64,000 nucleotides of DNA from Betaproteobacteria bacterium (GTDB lineage: Bacteria > Pseudomonadota > Gammaproteobacteria > Burkholderiales > Burkholderiaceae_C). A model generated the notes under the pieces. The model did no database searches. It saw only the letters and a program-made list of their open reading frames with translations, and was not told where the DNA came from. Within the stretch, counting starts at the first letter, position 1. Every line of letters starts with the position of its first letter. Below are positions 35,255 to 46,961 of the stretch, piece by piece. Location of the stretch: positions 62,001-126,000 of the forward strand of contig VGHB01000003.1 in assembly GCA_016868355.1 (NCBI GenBank), given 5' to 3'. The position numbers and the translations under genes were made by a program.

Positions 35255-35853
35255 AACCGGGCACCCCTTTGGCCATGGCGCACTATCGCGTGGCCCATCA
35301 GTTGCTGGAGTTCGTCACGAACCGCTTGCTTGAGGGATTCAGACGCCGCGCTGGGGAACTGGGTGCGGTCAAACCCGTGACGCAGGCGCACCACCCAAAT
35401 GCCCCCTGGCAGCCCTAAAACGCTGCCATGCTGATCGGCCAAGACCTGGCGCATTTGGCGCCGTATGAGGTTGCGGGTAACGGCACGGCGCGCGTGGCGC
35501 TTGGGGACCACGTAACCGGCCCAAACCCCTTGAGTTGGCGCCCCTTGCGGTTCAGTGGTGTCCCACGCCGCGGCGGTTGGGGCTTGCGTTGCATTGTCCA
35601 CGGGCTTGTCCACCGGGTTTTCAAATGACTTATCCACAGGCCCGTAGGACTCTGGCTCCGCTGCTGAGGATAACCCAGGTGCGCGGATGTGCCGGTTGGG
35701 GCGCGAGGCTGGCTCGAACAAATGGTGCAAGGCGAAGTGCGGGGTTTTCGCAAGCCACGGCCCAGCCATCGCGCGCTGGAAGTCTTCGGGCCTGTTCAAG
35801 CACTGCAGTTTCGGGCGTTCGCCAGGAGGCAACGGGGCGCTGGCCGGGATCAC
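35251..35853 (-). CDS. rnpA: Ribonuclease P protein component, with a large insertion
   Basis: Protein subunit of RNase P, which trims the 5' end of pre-tRNA. The RNR signature is clear (VVPKRHARRAVTRNLIRRQMR), as is the N-terminal FALHH strand. Between the two lies an insertion of about 53 residues (FEPASRPN to GVWAGY) that most RnpA lack, with repeated Pro-Val-Asp-Lys/Asn. The total of about 200 residues compares with about 120 usually. Start is uncertain: GTG 35853 with GAGGGG upstream is used; TTG 35904 and TTG 35799 are other options. The DNA of the insertion carries DnaA-box-like sites. Confidence 0.85.
   Translation of the reverse strand: MIPASAPLPPGERPKLQCLNRPEDFQRAMAGPWLAKTPHFALHHLFEPASRPNRHIRAPGLSSAAEPESYGPVDKSFENPVDKPVDNATQAPTAAAWDTTEPQGAPTQGVWAGYVVPKRHARRAVTRNLIRRQMRQVLADQHGSVLGLPGGIWVVRLRHGFDRTQFPSAASESLKQAVRDELQQLMGHAIVRHGQRGARL
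35594..35673. promoter_or_regulatory. Cluster of DnaA-box-like sites inside rnpA
   Basis: One exact DnaA box, TTATCCACA at 35630-35638, with TTGTCCACG (35594-35602) and TTGTCCACC (35606-35614) on the same strand at 12- and 24-base offsets, and TGAGGATAA (35665-35673, one mismatch) in the other orientation. Together they lie in the rnpA insertion about 0.6 kb from dnaA. Confidence 0.55.
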
Positions 35854-35945
35854 CGGGCGCCCCTCATGATCAATGCCTTTGGCTACTGCTGAATCGGGCG
35901 GCAATGCTGGCCTGCGGCAGACGGCTCAGGCGGCCCCGCGCCGCC

Positions 35946-36080
35946 TCAGGCGGCCAGACGCTTGCGGCCCTTGGCACGGCGCGCGCGGATCACGGCGCGG
36001 CCGCCGCGGGTCTTCATGCGAACCAGGAACCCGTGCGTGCGGGCACGGCGCGTCTTGGAAGGTTGGTAGGTGCGCTTCAT
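35946..36080 (-). CDS. rpmH: 50S ribosomal protein L34
   Basis: A 44-residue basic ribosomal protein: [21 protein letters not shown] followed by a Gly/Arg/Lys-rich end with [11 protein letters not shown]. The N-terminus is near-universal for L34. It heads the minus-strand operon next to the replication origin; rnpA follows within about 90 bases. Confidence 0.97.
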   Translation of the reverse strand: MKRTYQPSKTRRARTHGFLVRMKTRGGRAVIRARRAKGRKRLAA

Positions 36081-36212
36081 GGTTCAGGCCATAAATCGGG
36101 AAACCCTTAATTAGAACACCGCGCGTTCGGCTGGTCAAACCGAGCGAAGCGATCCCCAATGGCGGTGCCGCGAGCAGCGCACTTTGTCAAGGGGATGCAG
36201 CGACAAAAGCTC

Positions 36213-36221
36213 TGTGGATAA
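36213..36221 (-). promoter_or_regulatory. DnaA box upstream of dnaA
   Basis: TGTGGATAA, the reverse complement of the perfect consensus TTATCCACA, 62 bases before the dnaA start used here. Confidence 0.8.
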
Positions 36222-36273
36222 CCCTGCTTCACATGCCGAACGAATGTCTAAAATGCGGTTGCTCGACCTCTTG

Positions 36274-36282
36274 TTATCCACA
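36274..36282 (+). promoter_or_regulatory. DnaA box touching the dnaA start codon
   Basis: TTATCCACA ends at the base before ATG 36283. Besides origin function it could let DnaA limit its own translation start or promoter. Confidence 0.75.
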
Positions 36283-37740
36283 ATGACGCCCGAATTCTGG
36301 ACCCGCTGTTGCGAGCGGCTGCTCGCCGAACTACCCGAACAGCAATTCAACACCTGGATTCGTCCCCTAGATCCCCCGGCAGTCGCCGCTTTGGAAGGTG
36401 TGTCCAGCGGCCCCCAATGGGTGGCCCGCTTGGAGATGCCCAACCGCTTCAAGCTCGATTGGGTGCGTTCTCAATACGGCGCACTGCTGCAGCACGTCAT
36501 GAACGAGGTGGCACAGAATCAGGTTCGCCTGGACCTGGCCCTGGCGCCCCAGCGCAGACCTGCATCTGTGCTCCCTGGGCCGGCAGGAGCCCACACGCCT
36601 GGCTTGAACGAGGGCTTGAGCGCGAATACCGCAAATGACGGAAAGAGCTTCTATGGCACTGCCCCGCCGCTGGTCCTTTCGGGCTTCGCGTCAGCCGCAA
36701 TACACCCGACGTCCGGCGCCGCCAACCGCCTGAACCTAACGCTCACCTTTGAGTCCTTGGTGGCTGGTCGCGCAAACCAAATGGCCCGGACAGCGGCGCT
36801 GCACGTCGCTGGTGCTCCCGGTCATATGTACAACCCACTGTTTATCTACGGCGGTGTTGGTCTGGGCAAGACCCACTTGATCCATGCCGTGGGCAATGCG
36901 CTGCTCAAGGACAAACCCGGCGCGCGCATCCTGTACCTGCACGCCGAGCAATTCATCTCCGATGTGGTGAAAAACTACCAGCGCAAGACCTTCGACGAAC
37001 TCAAAGCCAAATACCACCAGCTAGACCTGCTCCTCATCGACGATGTGCAATTCTTTGCTGGCAAGGAGCGCACGCAAGAGGAGTTCTTCAACACCTTTGA
37101 GGCGCTACTGGCCAAAAAGGCCCACATCATCATGACCAGTGACACCTATCCCAAAGGGCTGGTGGACATCGACCAGCGGTTGACCAGCCGCTTTGATGCC
37201 GGATTGGCCGTGGCCATCGAGCCGCCGGAGTTGGAGATGCGGGTGGCCATTCTGATCCGCAAGGCCGAAAGCGAAGCTACGACCATTCCCGAAGACGTGG
37301 CCTTCTTCGTGGCCAAAAATGTGCGGGCAAATGTGCGAGAGCTCGAGGGCGCTCTGCGCAAGATCTTGGCCTATGCGCGTTTCACGCACAAGGAGATCAC
37401 GATCAACCTGGCTCGCGAGGCACTCAAAGACCTGCTGAGTCTGCAAAACCGCCAGATTTCCATCGAAAATATTCAAAAGACAGTCGCTGATTTCTACAAG
37501 ATCAAAGTGGCCGACATGTATTCCAAAAAGCGGCCTCACTCGATAGCGCGGCCGCGCCAGATAGCGATGTACCTGGCTAAAGAAATGACCCAGAAGAGCC
37601 TGCCTGAGATCGGCGACAGCTTTGGCGGCCGTGACCACACAACGGTGCTGCACGCGGTGCGCAAGGTAGGCGGTGAACGTCAAAAAGACACCGAACTCAA
37701 CCAGCAACTTCATCTGCTGGAGCAAACCCTCAAAGGCTGA
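36283..37740 (+). CDS. dnaA: Chromosomal replication initiator protein DnaA
   Basis: A 485-residue AAA+ initiator. Domain I with [20 protein letters not shown], a variable Pro/Ala linker (about residues 85-145), domain III with Walker [11 protein letters not shown] near residue 190 and Walker [11 protein letters not shown] near 250, and the DNA-binding domain IV with [13 protein letters not shown] (the DnaA signature) near 450. ATG 36283 gives the normal domain I start (MTPEFW); upstream starts at 36184 and 36253 would add 10-33 residues across the DnaA boxes. Confidence 0.96.
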   Translation: MTPEFWTRCCERLLAELPEQQFNTWIRPLDPPAVAALEGVSSGPQWVARLEMPNRFKLDWVRSQYGALLQHVMNEVAQNQVRLDLALAPQRRPASVLPGPAGAHTPGLNEGLSANTANDGKSFYGTAPPLVLSGFASAAIHPTSGAANRLNLTLTFESLVAGRANQMARTAALHVAGAPGHMYNPLFIYGGVGLGKTHLIHAVGNALLKDKPGARILYLHAEQFISDVVKNYQRKTFDELKAKYHQLDLLLIDDVQFFAGKERTQEEFFNTFEALLAKKAHIIMTSDTYPKGLVDIDQRLTSRFDAGLAVAIEPPELEMRVAILIRKAESEATTIPEDVAFFVAKNVRANVRELEGALRKILAYARFTHKEITINLAREALKDLLSLQNRQISIENIQKTVADFYKIKVADMYSKKRPHSIARPRQIAMYLAKEMTQKSLPEIGDSFGGRDHTTVLHAVRKVGGERQKDTELNQQLHLLEQTLKG

Positions 37741-37756
37741 TGCTGCCGCACAAGTC

Positions 37757-37765
37757 TGGGGATAA
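37757..37765 (-). promoter_or_regulatory. Possible DnaA box after dnaA
   Basis: TGGGGATAA differs from TGTGGATAA at one position; it lies 17 bases after the dnaA stop in the dnaA-dnaN gap. Confidence 0.35.
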
Positions 37766-37915
37766 AACCTGTATGGATGTCGAACAAGAGCCTACTTGCT
37801 CACAGCCCCACTGGACGGCGGGAAGTTGTTGTATGGCACTCCCGCAGAAATACCGGCTCCGTACCCAGGGTTGTGGAGGGCCCAAGTCCTTGAACAATCA
37901 GGTGAAAATACGCTT

Positions 37916-37932
37916 TTCCACTGCCCGTGGAA
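37916..37932. repeat. Small hairpin upstream of dnaN
   Basis: TTCCAC (37916-37921), loop TGCCC, GTGGAA (37927-37932), about 40 bases before dnaN. The 230-base dnaA-dnaN gap otherwise holds the DnaA-box-like site and presumably the dnaN promoter. Confidence 0.35.
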
Positions 37933-37970
37933 GGCTCTATTTAGTTCTACCAATCTGAGAGATTGAAAAC

Positions 37971-39095
37971 ATGATGGTCGTGAAGGCGGCACAAGAAAAA
38001 ATCCTCAATGCCCTTCAGGGGGTGGCCGGTATCGTGGAAAGGCGCCACACCTTGCCGATCTTGGGCAATGTGCTGATCCGAAAAACAGGCGGTGAAGTGG
38101 AGTTCACGACATCGGACCTGGAAATCCAAGTGCGTACCCGTGCGGCTTTAGGTGGGGACGAAGCCTTGTTTTCCACCACCGTTGGCACCCGTAAGCTCAT
38201 CGACATCTTGCGCAGCTTGCCTGCTGACCAGGTGGTGAGTTTGTCCACTGCACAGAACCGGCTCACGCTGCAAGGTGGTAAAAGCCGTTTCACTTTGCAG
38301 ACCCTGCCGGCCGACGACTTTCCCCTGGTCAATGAGGCAGCGGACTTTGGTCCAGCCTTCTCGGTGCCCCAGGCTACGCTTAAGGCCTTGATCGGGCAGG
38401 TTCACTTCGCCATGGCGGTGCACGATATTCGTTACTACCTCAACGGCATCCTGTTTGTGGCTGAAGGAAATACGCTGACGTTGGTGGCGACCGACGGCCA
38501 TCGTTTGGCGCTGGCTCAGGCACAGTTGGAGCACCAAATGCCCAAGCAGGAGGTGATCTTGCCGCGCAAGACAGTGCTGGAGCTTATGCGCTTGCTTCGT
38601 GATAGCAAAACCGAGGGCGAAGAGCACACCCCCATCGAGATGCGCTTCGCGCCCAACCAGGCCAAGTTCAGCTTCTCAGGACTGGACTTCGTAACCAAAC
38701 TGGTCGAGGGCAAGTTCCCTGACTACAACCGAGTCATTCCTAAGAACCACAAGAACAAGATCACCTTGGGGCGCACCACCCTGCTGGCTTCTTTGCAGCG
38801 CGCAGCCATTCTTACGAGCGACAAGTTCAAGGGCGTACGTTTGAATGTCGAAGCAGGCTTGATGAAGATTGCATCCAGCAACGCTGAACAGGAAGAAGCC
38901 AGTGAGGAAATTGAAATTGATTACGAAGGCGATGCGATCGACATTGGTTTCAATGTTAACTATCTCATGGACGCACTGGCCAATATGACGCAGGAGATGG
39001 TGACGGTGGAATTACAGGATTCCAACTCAAGCGCGCTGTTGACGATTCCGCAACAGGCGGGCTTCAAGTACGTGGTCATGCCCATGCGCATCTAG
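37971..39095 (+). CDS. dnaN: DNA polymerase III subunit beta (sliding clamp)
   Basis: A 374-residue clamp that holds polymerase III on DNA. Three clamp-fold repeats; GIVERRHTLPILGNVLI near the start and FKYVVMPMRI at the end are typical. Length fits the 366-376 range. ATG 37971 or 37974. Followed by a good intrinsic terminator before gyrB. Confidence 0.97.
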   Translation: MMVVKAAQEKILNALQGVAGIVERRHTLPILGNVLIRKTGGEVEFTTSDLEIQVRTRAALGGDEALFSTTVGTRKLIDILRSLPADQVVSLSTAQNRLTLQGGKSRFTLQTLPADDFPLVNEAADFGPAFSVPQATLKALIGQVHFAMAVHDIRYYLNGILFVAEGNTLTLVATDGHRLALAQAQLEHQMPKQEVILPRKTVLELMRLLRDSKTEGEEHTPIEMRFAPNQAKFSFSGLDFVTKLVEGKFPDYNRVIPKNHKNKITLGRTTLLASLQRAAILTSDKFKGVRLNVEAGLMKIASSNAEQEEASEEIEIDYEGDAIDIGFNVNYLMDALANMTQEMVTVELQDSNSSALLTIPQQAGFKYVVMPMRI

Positions 39096-39129
39096 CAGCC
39101 CCTTGCTCGCGCGCCATCACGGCGTGGGT

Positions 39130-39162
39130 GCCCGCTACAGGGAGAAATCCTGGCGGGCTTTT
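39130..39162 (+). terminator. Intrinsic terminator after dnaN
   Basis: GCCCGC (39130-39135), a two-base bulge, CAGG (39138-39141), loop, CCTG (39149-39152), GCGGGC (39153-39158), then TTTT (39159-39162) and a T-rich continuation. A ten-pair GC-rich stem with T-tract, 35 bases past dnaN. Confidence 0.7.
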
Positions 39163-39227
39163 CAGTTTCTTGAGGGCGGTACAGACAGATTCTCAGCACC
39201 GTTTTTCAATACCCGATAGGGCCCTAA

Positions 39228-41759
<2,532 letters not shown>

Positions 41760-41776
41760 AGCCAAACAGCGACAAC

Positions 41777-42658
41777 ATGGCCATGAACGAAACACAGCAG
41801 CGTGCCCTGGCCGCACAAGCGATCAAGGCTTGGGGCGACGCAGCTTTGGTAGCGCCCTTTTCCGTGGCCTACCCCGGCTTGCAGCTGGCCGACGGATACG
41901 CGGTGATGAATCACCTGCACCAGCACCGCGTGCAGTTGGGCTGGGCGCCGGTGGGGCGCAAGATCGGGTTCACCAACACCACCATCTGGCAGCGCTACGG
42001 CGTTCACCATCCGATCTGGGGCTGGGTGTATGACCGTACCCTGCTGCCGGCGCCAACGTCCCACAGCGAGGGCTACACCTGTGCCTTAGGGGGGCTGCTA
42101 CAACCCCGCATCGAGCCTGAGATCGTCTTGTGTTTTGACCGCACGCCACCGGCGAGCGACGACCCGCATGAACTGTGGTCTGCGGTGGCATGGGTGGCGC
42201 ATGGCTTTGAGCTGGTGCAGTCCCACTATCCCGAGTGGCGCTTCAGCGCAGCGGATGCGGTGGTCTTTGGGGCGCTGCATGGCTGCCTAATGGTGGGGCC
42301 GCGCGTGCCAGCACAGGCGCTGGCGTCAAGGCCTGAGGATGCTGTGGCAGCCTTGGCCGGCTTGCAAATCACGCTACAGCGCCACGGCGACCAAGGTTGG
42401 GAGGACTGCGATCAGGGCCGCGGCTCGAATGTGTTGGGCAACCCGCTCCTGGCGGTGGCGCATCTGCAGCGACAACTCGCGCGTGAAGGCGGGCCGCTGA
42501 TTCAGGCCGGCGAAGTGGTCACCACCGGGACGGTGACCGATGCCCATGCGGTGGCCCCGGGGCAATCCTGGCGCACCCAGGTTCGGGGCCTTGGGCTGCC
42601 CGGGTTGCAGGTGCGGTTTAGCGACGCAGTGGCAACCGGGCCTGGGCACCGCTCATGA
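41777..42658 (+). CDS. 2-keto-4-pentenoate hydratase / 4-oxalocrotonate decarboxylase family enzyme
   Basis: A 293-residue (from ATG 41777) FAH-superfamily protein of the MhpD/DmpE/DmpH kind, which hydrate or decarboxylate 2-oxo-dienoates in aromatic meta-cleavage pathways. Seen: GRKIGFTNTTIWQRYGV, the metal-site acidic pair in RIEPEIVLCF and an H-G-F-E segment (VAHGFELVQSHYPEW). No meta-pathway neighbours are in the window, so the actual substrate is unknown. ATG 41777 or 41783; a TTG at 41756 overlapping the gyrB stop is possible. Confidence 0.8.
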   Translation: MAMNETQQRALAAQAIKAWGDAALVAPFSVAYPGLQLADGYAVMNHLHQHRVQLGWAPVGRKIGFTNTTIWQRYGVHHPIWGWVYDRTLLPAPTSHSEGYTCALGGLLQPRIEPEIVLCFDRTPPASDDPHELWSAVAWVAHGFELVQSHYPEWRFSAADAVVFGALHGCLMVGPRVPAQALASRPEDAVAALAGLQITLQRHGDQGWEDCDQGRGSNVLGNPLLAVAHLQRQLAREGGPLIQAGEVVTTGTVTDAHAVAPGQSWRTQVRGLGLPGLQVRFSDAVATGPGHRS

Positions 42659-42726
42659 GCTGCGCTGGCGTACCATTCGCGCAGCTCTCTATTTGAGCTA
42701 GGCAAGCAATCAGCGGGGGATGGACT

Positions 42727-44076
42727 ATGCGGCGTGCAGGACTTACTGTTTCAGGCGCTTGGAGCGCGCTTTTTGGATGGGCCGCGGCCTTGCTGGTTGG
42801 CACCGCGGAGGCCGGGACTGTCACCGTGGTGACCTCTTTCCCCAAGGAGCTCACCCAGGCCTATAAGACTGCGTTCGAGCGGTCGCATCCAGGCATTCGA
42901 TTGGAGATTTTGAACAAAAACACGGTGCAGGGCATGGCATACATCCGCGAGCTGCCCGCGGGACAGCGCCCCGATTTGTTTTGGGCCTCGGCGCCGGATG
43001 CCTTCGAGGTGCTGGCCGGCCAGGGCCTGCTGGAGGCCATCCCTGACTTGGCCAACAAGGCAGCCCCGGCCAAGGTCGGCAACTATCCGATCAACCCGCC
43101 TGACTTCAAGTACCTGGGCCAAGCTTTGGCAGGCTACGGCATCATGTGGAACACCCGATACTTGGCAGCCAACAAGTTGCCGCCGCCCAAGCAGTGGGCC
43201 GAGCTGGTCAAGCCGGTTTACTTCGGGCATCTGGCCATCAGCTCGCCCGCCCGTTCGGGCACCACGCATCTGACGGTGGAAACAATGTTGCAGGGTGAGG
43301 GCTGGGAGAAGGGCTGGTCGCAGATCTTGCAGATAGCGGGCAACTGCGCAGCCATCACCGAGCGCAGCTTTGGTGTACCCGATGGTGTGAACAACGGGCA
43401 GTTCGGCATCGGCTTGGTGATCGACTTCTTTGGGCTGGCCGGCAAGTATTCGGGCTTTCCGGTGGACTTTCATTATCCTGATGTAACGGCGGTGGTGCCG
43501 GCCAATATTGGTCTGGTGGTGGGGGCCAAAAACAAGGACGAGGCTCGTAAGTTCATTAGCTACAGCGTGTCGCTTGAGGGGCAGCAGCTGTTGTACGACC
43601 CGAAAATTTCTCGCTTGCCCATCTTGCCGCCTGAGGCCATGGGGGGACGTACCCCGTCGGGCTATCCCAACCCGTTTGAGATCGCCAAGCGATCCAAGGT
43701 CCAATTCGATTCCGATCTCAGCGAAGCACGTTACAACGTGGTCTCCGCGGTTTTTGATCAAGCCATCACCTTCCGGTTGAAGGAGTTGCAGGCAGCAACC
43801 AAGGCTATTCACGCGGCTGAAGCCGCGTTGGCCCAACGGTCCAGCCCAAGGGCTGCGCAGCTGCTCAAGCAGGCGCGAGAAGCGGCCTACACGCCAGTGG
43901 TGGATACAGCCAAGGTGGGCGACCAGGCGTTTTTGAGTCTGTTTGCCGCCAACAAGAAAGATGCGAGCGTGAACAAGGGTGTGACTGCCCTGGAAAACCA
44001 CTGGAACACCACTGCCAAGCAAAACTATGAGCGTGCCCGCATCCTGGCTGAACAAGCCCTGGCGGCTTTGAAGTAA
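42727..44076 (+). CDS. ABC transporter periplasmic substrate-binding protein
   Basis: A 449-residue family-1/6 extracellular solute-binding protein with a signal peptide (ends about residue 29, VGTAEA). VTVVTSFPKELTQAYKTAFERSHPG at the start and DLFWASAPDAFEVL resemble binding proteins for ferric iron, thiamine, phosphonates or polyamines. The C-terminal 100 residues form an extra Ala-rich helical part, making it longer than usual FbpA types (about 340). GGGGGA precedes ATG 42727. First gene of an importer with the next two. Confidence 0.85.
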   Translation: MRRAGLTVSGAWSALFGWAAALLVGTAEAGTVTVVTSFPKELTQAYKTAFERSHPGIRLEILNKNTVQGMAYIRELPAGQRPDLFWASAPDAFEVLAGQGLLEAIPDLANKAAPAKVGNYPINPPDFKYLGQALAGYGIMWNTRYLAANKLPPPKQWAELVKPVYFGHLAISSPARSGTTHLTVETMLQGEGWEKGWSQILQIAGNCAAITERSFGVPDGVNNGQFGIGLVIDFFGLAGKYSGFPVDFHYPDVTAVVPANIGLVVGAKNKDEARKFISYSVSLEGQQLLYDPKISRLPILPPEAMGGRTPSGYPNPFEIAKRSKVQFDSDLSEARYNVVSAVFDQAITFRLKELQAATKAIHAAEAALAQRSSPRAAQLLKQAREAAYTPVVDTAKVGDQAFLSLFAANKKDASVNKGVTALENHWNTTAKQNYERARILAEQALAALK

Positions 44077-44085
44077 GCCAGCCGG

Positions 44086-45765
44086 ATGCGCCACGGTTTG
44101 GGGGTGTGGACGGCCGGTGTCTTGGTGCTGGCCTTTCTTCTGTTCTTTTTTGTGTTGCCGGTGGGCACGGTGTTCGTCACGGCCTTCTTGGACGCCGACA
44201 ACCATCCTACGCTCAGCCACTTCGGGGCCTTCTTTGGCTTGGCGCTGATGCGCGAGGCTTTCTTCAACAGTCTTTATGTGGCGGTGATGTCGGCCGTATG
44301 GGCCGCCGTGTTGGCCGTGCCGCTGGCGGTGCTGACGGTTCGGTTCAAGTTTCGCGGTGCGCTGCTGATCCAGACGCTTGGGGTTCTTCCACTGATCATG
44401 CCGCCCTTCGTGGGTGCGGTGGCCTTGCAGCTGATCTTCGGGCGCAGTGGTGCACTCAACCTGATTCTGCAGGACACCTTCGGCTTTACCGTGCCCGTCA
44501 TGGAGGGCTTGAACGGAGTGGTGTTCGTGGAGGCGATCCACTACTTTCCGTTTATTCTGATGAACCTGACAGTGGCGCTTCGAAACATCGACGGTGCGAT
44601 GGAGGAGGCGGCGCTGAATTTGGGCTGCCGGGGATGGCGCCTCTTCTGTCGAGTGGTTTTTCCCTTGTCGCTGCCGGGCTTTGTGGCCGGCGCTTCTTTG
44701 GTGTTTGTCAAAGTGTTCGATGACTTGGGCACCCCGCTGGTGATGGGGCAGACCAACCTGCTGGCCCCCCAGGCTTACTTGCGGATCACGCAGGTGGGGC
44801 TTGAAGACCCACTTGGGTATGTGATCAGCGTGGTCATGATCGGATTTTCGATTGCAGCGATGGCCCTGTCGGCCCAAGTGCTCAAGGGCCGCGACTACTC
44901 AACGCTGCAAAAGGGCGGCACTTCGTTGCAGCAGCGGGAGCTGTCGCCGGTGGCGTCGCTTGGAGCCTACGCCCTGATCGGCTCGGTGCTCTTGGTCACC
45001 CTGTCGCCGCATGTGGGGGTGCTGCTGCTTTCACTGGCCGAGGTGTGGAGCTTCTCACCGCTGCCCGACGCTTACACGCTGAACCACTACGCCACGGTCT
45101 TAAGCGAAAGCTCCGGGATGATCCGCAACACCTTGCTGTACTGTGGCCTGGCTGCGCTGCTGGATGTGGTGTTGGGGGTCACCATTGCTTATCTGATTTT
45201 GCGCACACAGCTGCCGGCTCGACAGTGGTTGGACTGGATCGCCACGGCCTCGCTGGCGGTGCCGGGAATCGTCCTGGCCATTGGCTTCTTGCGGCTGTTC
45301 AAGGGGGTCACCGTGCCCGGCACCGACATGCTCATCACCGGGACCTGGGTGGCCATCATGCTGGCCTATGCGGTACGCCGTCTGCCCTATGCGCTGCGCA
45401 GCTGCATGGCCGCTTTGCAACAGCTGCACCCGACTTTGGAAGAGGCTGCCCAAAGCTTGGGGGCCACGCGGGCGCGCACGATACGGCGCGTGGTGGTGCC
45501 TTTGATGGGCGGGGGCATCCTGGCCGGTTTTGTGACCAGTTTCATCACCGCAGCCGTTGAGCTCTCAGCCACCATCCTGTTGGTGTCGGCCGATTCTCAG
45601 GCGCCTATGAGTTACGGCATCTACCTGTATATGCAAAGCGTAGCCGGCCGTGGCCCCGGGGCAGCTCTGGGGGTGCTGGCTGTCGTGGTGGTGGCCGTGG
45701 GCACCTATTTGTCCCACGTCGTGGTCGAACGCTCGCAGGCGCGCACCGATCGGCAAGCCGCCTGA
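44086..45765 (+). CDS. ABC transporter permease (fused double permease)
   Basis: A 559-residue inner-membrane protein with two binding-protein-dependent permease domains in one chain, as in FbpB/PhnU-V-like systems. About 12 helices; EAA-loop motifs are EEAALNLGCRGWRLFCRVVFPL near 200 and EEAAQSLGATRARTIRRVVVPL near 470. Nine bases separate it from the binding-protein gene and the ATPase follows within 15. Confidence 0.9.
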   Translation: MRHGLGVWTAGVLVLAFLLFFFVLPVGTVFVTAFLDADNHPTLSHFGAFFGLALMREAFFNSLYVAVMSAVWAAVLAVPLAVLTVRFKFRGALLIQTLGVLPLIMPPFVGAVALQLIFGRSGALNLILQDTFGFTVPVMEGLNGVVFVEAIHYFPFILMNLTVALRNIDGAMEEAALNLGCRGWRLFCRVVFPLSLPGFVAGASLVFVKVFDDLGTPLVMGQTNLLAPQAYLRITQVGLEDPLGYVISVVMIGFSIAAMALSAQVLKGRDYSTLQKGGTSLQQRELSPVASLGAYALIGSVLLVTLSPHVGVLLLSLAEVWSFSPLPDAYTLNHYATVLSESSGMIRNTLLYCGLAALLDVVLGVTIAYLILRTQLPARQWLDWIATASLAVPGIVLAIGFLRLFKGVTVPGTDMLITGTWVAIMLAYAVRRLPYALRSCMAALQQLHPTLEEAAQSLGATRARTIRRVVVPLMGGGILAGFVTSFITAAVELSATILLVSADSQAPMSYGIYLYMQSVAGRGPGAALGVLAVVVVAVGTYLSHVVVERSQARTDRQAA

Positions 45766-45780
45766 ATTCGCACAGTGCCC

Positions 45781-46899
45781 ATGAAAAAAGTCAGTGTCAA
45801 CTTTCACGGTATCCGCCTGGCTTATGGATCCACCGAGGTCCTGCGGGATGTGAATCTGGACATCGCGCCGGGTGAGTTTTTTGCTCTGCTCGGCCCATCG
45901 GGTTCGGGCAAGAGCTCGCTGCTGCGGCTGATTGCTGGCTTCAACCGGCACGAGCAAGGGCAGATCTTGGTGGATGGGCAGGACATCAGCCTTTTGGAAA
46001 GCTGGCAACGGCCGGTGGGGCTGGTGTTTCAAAACTATGCCCTGTGGCCCCACCTGTCGGTGTGGGATAACGTGGCGTTTGGCTTGGTCGAGCGCCGCCT
46101 GCTGCGCTCTGAGGTGGCCAAGCGCGTCGGCGCTGCGCTGGATATGGTGGGCTTGGGCGCGTACGCGCAGCGCCGCCCGTCGCAACTTTCGGGAGGCCAG
46201 CAGCAGCGCGTGGCCTTGGCGCGTACCCTGGTGGTCGAGCCGCAGGTGTTGCTGCTGGATGAGCCACTTTCCAACTTGGACAAGACCTTGCGGGTGCAGA
46301 TGCGCCGGGAGCTGTTGTCGCTGCAGCGGCGGCTGGGCTTGACCACGATCTTTGTTACTCACGATCAGGAAGAGGCCATGACCACTGCCGACCGTATGGC
46401 CGTGCTGGACCAAGGCGTGGTGCAGCAGGTCGGCACCCCCATGCAGTTGTACGACGAGCCCGTGAATGCCTTTGTGGCGCACTTCGTGGGGACCATGAAT
46501 GCTTTGCCAGCGGTGGTGGGATCCGATGTGACCATCGGGTTTGGCCAGGATGGGGGATTCGACGTGGCGGTGTTCGGAGCGCACGCCAGGGTGCGTGCCA
46601 GCGACTCATCACCCTCATGGAAGCCAGGCGATGCCGCCTGGTTGTGCTTGAGGCCCCATCATGCAGTGTTGCTTGAATCAGACAGCCCCAGGGACAGCCA
46701 ACACCTGTGGCTGCAGGGCTTGGTGCAAGACCGTGAGTTTCTCGGCGAGTTCGTGCGTTATACGGTTGCACTGCCCGGCGCCCCCCAGGCGCTGCTCCAG
46801 GTGGACGAGCCCCATCGAGCGGGCCGGACGCTGCGCGCCGTGGGGCATGCCGTGTGCTTGGGGGTGGACCTGTCACAGGTGCGACTCTTGCCGCGTTAG
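45781..46899 (+). CDS. ABC transporter ATP-binding protein (FbpC/PotA type)
   Basis: A 372-residue ATPase. Walker A GPSGSGKSSLLRLI, signature LSGGQQQRVALARTL, Walker B LLLDEPLSNLDK and H-loop THDQEEAM are all present, followed by a C-terminal TOBE-type regulatory region (after about residue 240). The domain set is that of iron, putrescine or phosphonate importers; the substrate cannot be decided. ATG 45781 (or GTG 45775). Confidence 0.92.
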   Translation: MKKVSVNFHGIRLAYGSTEVLRDVNLDIAPGEFFALLGPSGSGKSSLLRLIAGFNRHEQGQILVDGQDISLLESWQRPVGLVFQNYALWPHLSVWDNVAFGLVERRLLRSEVAKRVGAALDMVGLGAYAQRRPSQLSGGQQQRVALARTLVVEPQVLLLDEPLSNLDKTLRVQMRRELLSLQRRLGLTTIFVTHDQEEAMTTADRMAVLDQGVVQQVGTPMQLYDEPVNAFVAHFVGTMNALPAVVGSDVTIGFGQDGGFDVAVFGAHARVRASDSSPSWKPGDAAWLCLRPHHAVLLESDSPRDSQHLWLQGLVQDREFLGEFVRYTVALPGAPQALLQVDEPHRAGRTLRAVGHAVCLGVDLSQVRLLPR

Positions 46900-46961
46900 T
46901 GGCTTGCCGGCGCGGCTGAGGGTTTATGCTCGGCCCATACGCGCAGTTGGCGTGCGGCTGG

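Larger units (their letters stand above)
36081..36282. other. Probable replication origin region (oriC) between rpmH and dnaA
   Basis: About 200 bases separating divergent rpmH and dnaA. It carries DnaA boxes at 36213-36221 and 36274-36282 and an AT-richer patch at about 36088-36120 (ATAAATCGGGAAACCCTTAA). Gene order rnpA-rpmH/dnaA-dnaN-gyrB makes this the expected oriC site. The number of boxes here is low, so boxes in rnpA and after dnaA may count too. Confidence 0.6.

Noticed and set aside
35926-36159. A 77-codon minus-strand frame over rpmH
   Set aside because: It reads the L34 gene out of frame; the true 44-residue L34 frame is intact at 35946-36080.
42666-42681. Sigma-54-like sequence before the ABC binding-protein gene (TGGCGT-N5-TCGCG)
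   Set aside because: GG-N10-GC spacing is right but several consensus positions are wrong.
42751-44877. A 708-codon minus-strand open frame opposite the ABC importer genes
   Set aside because: Composition (very many His, Gln, Arg, Gly) is that of an antisense shadow; the plus strand carries clear transport proteins with motifs and proper starts.
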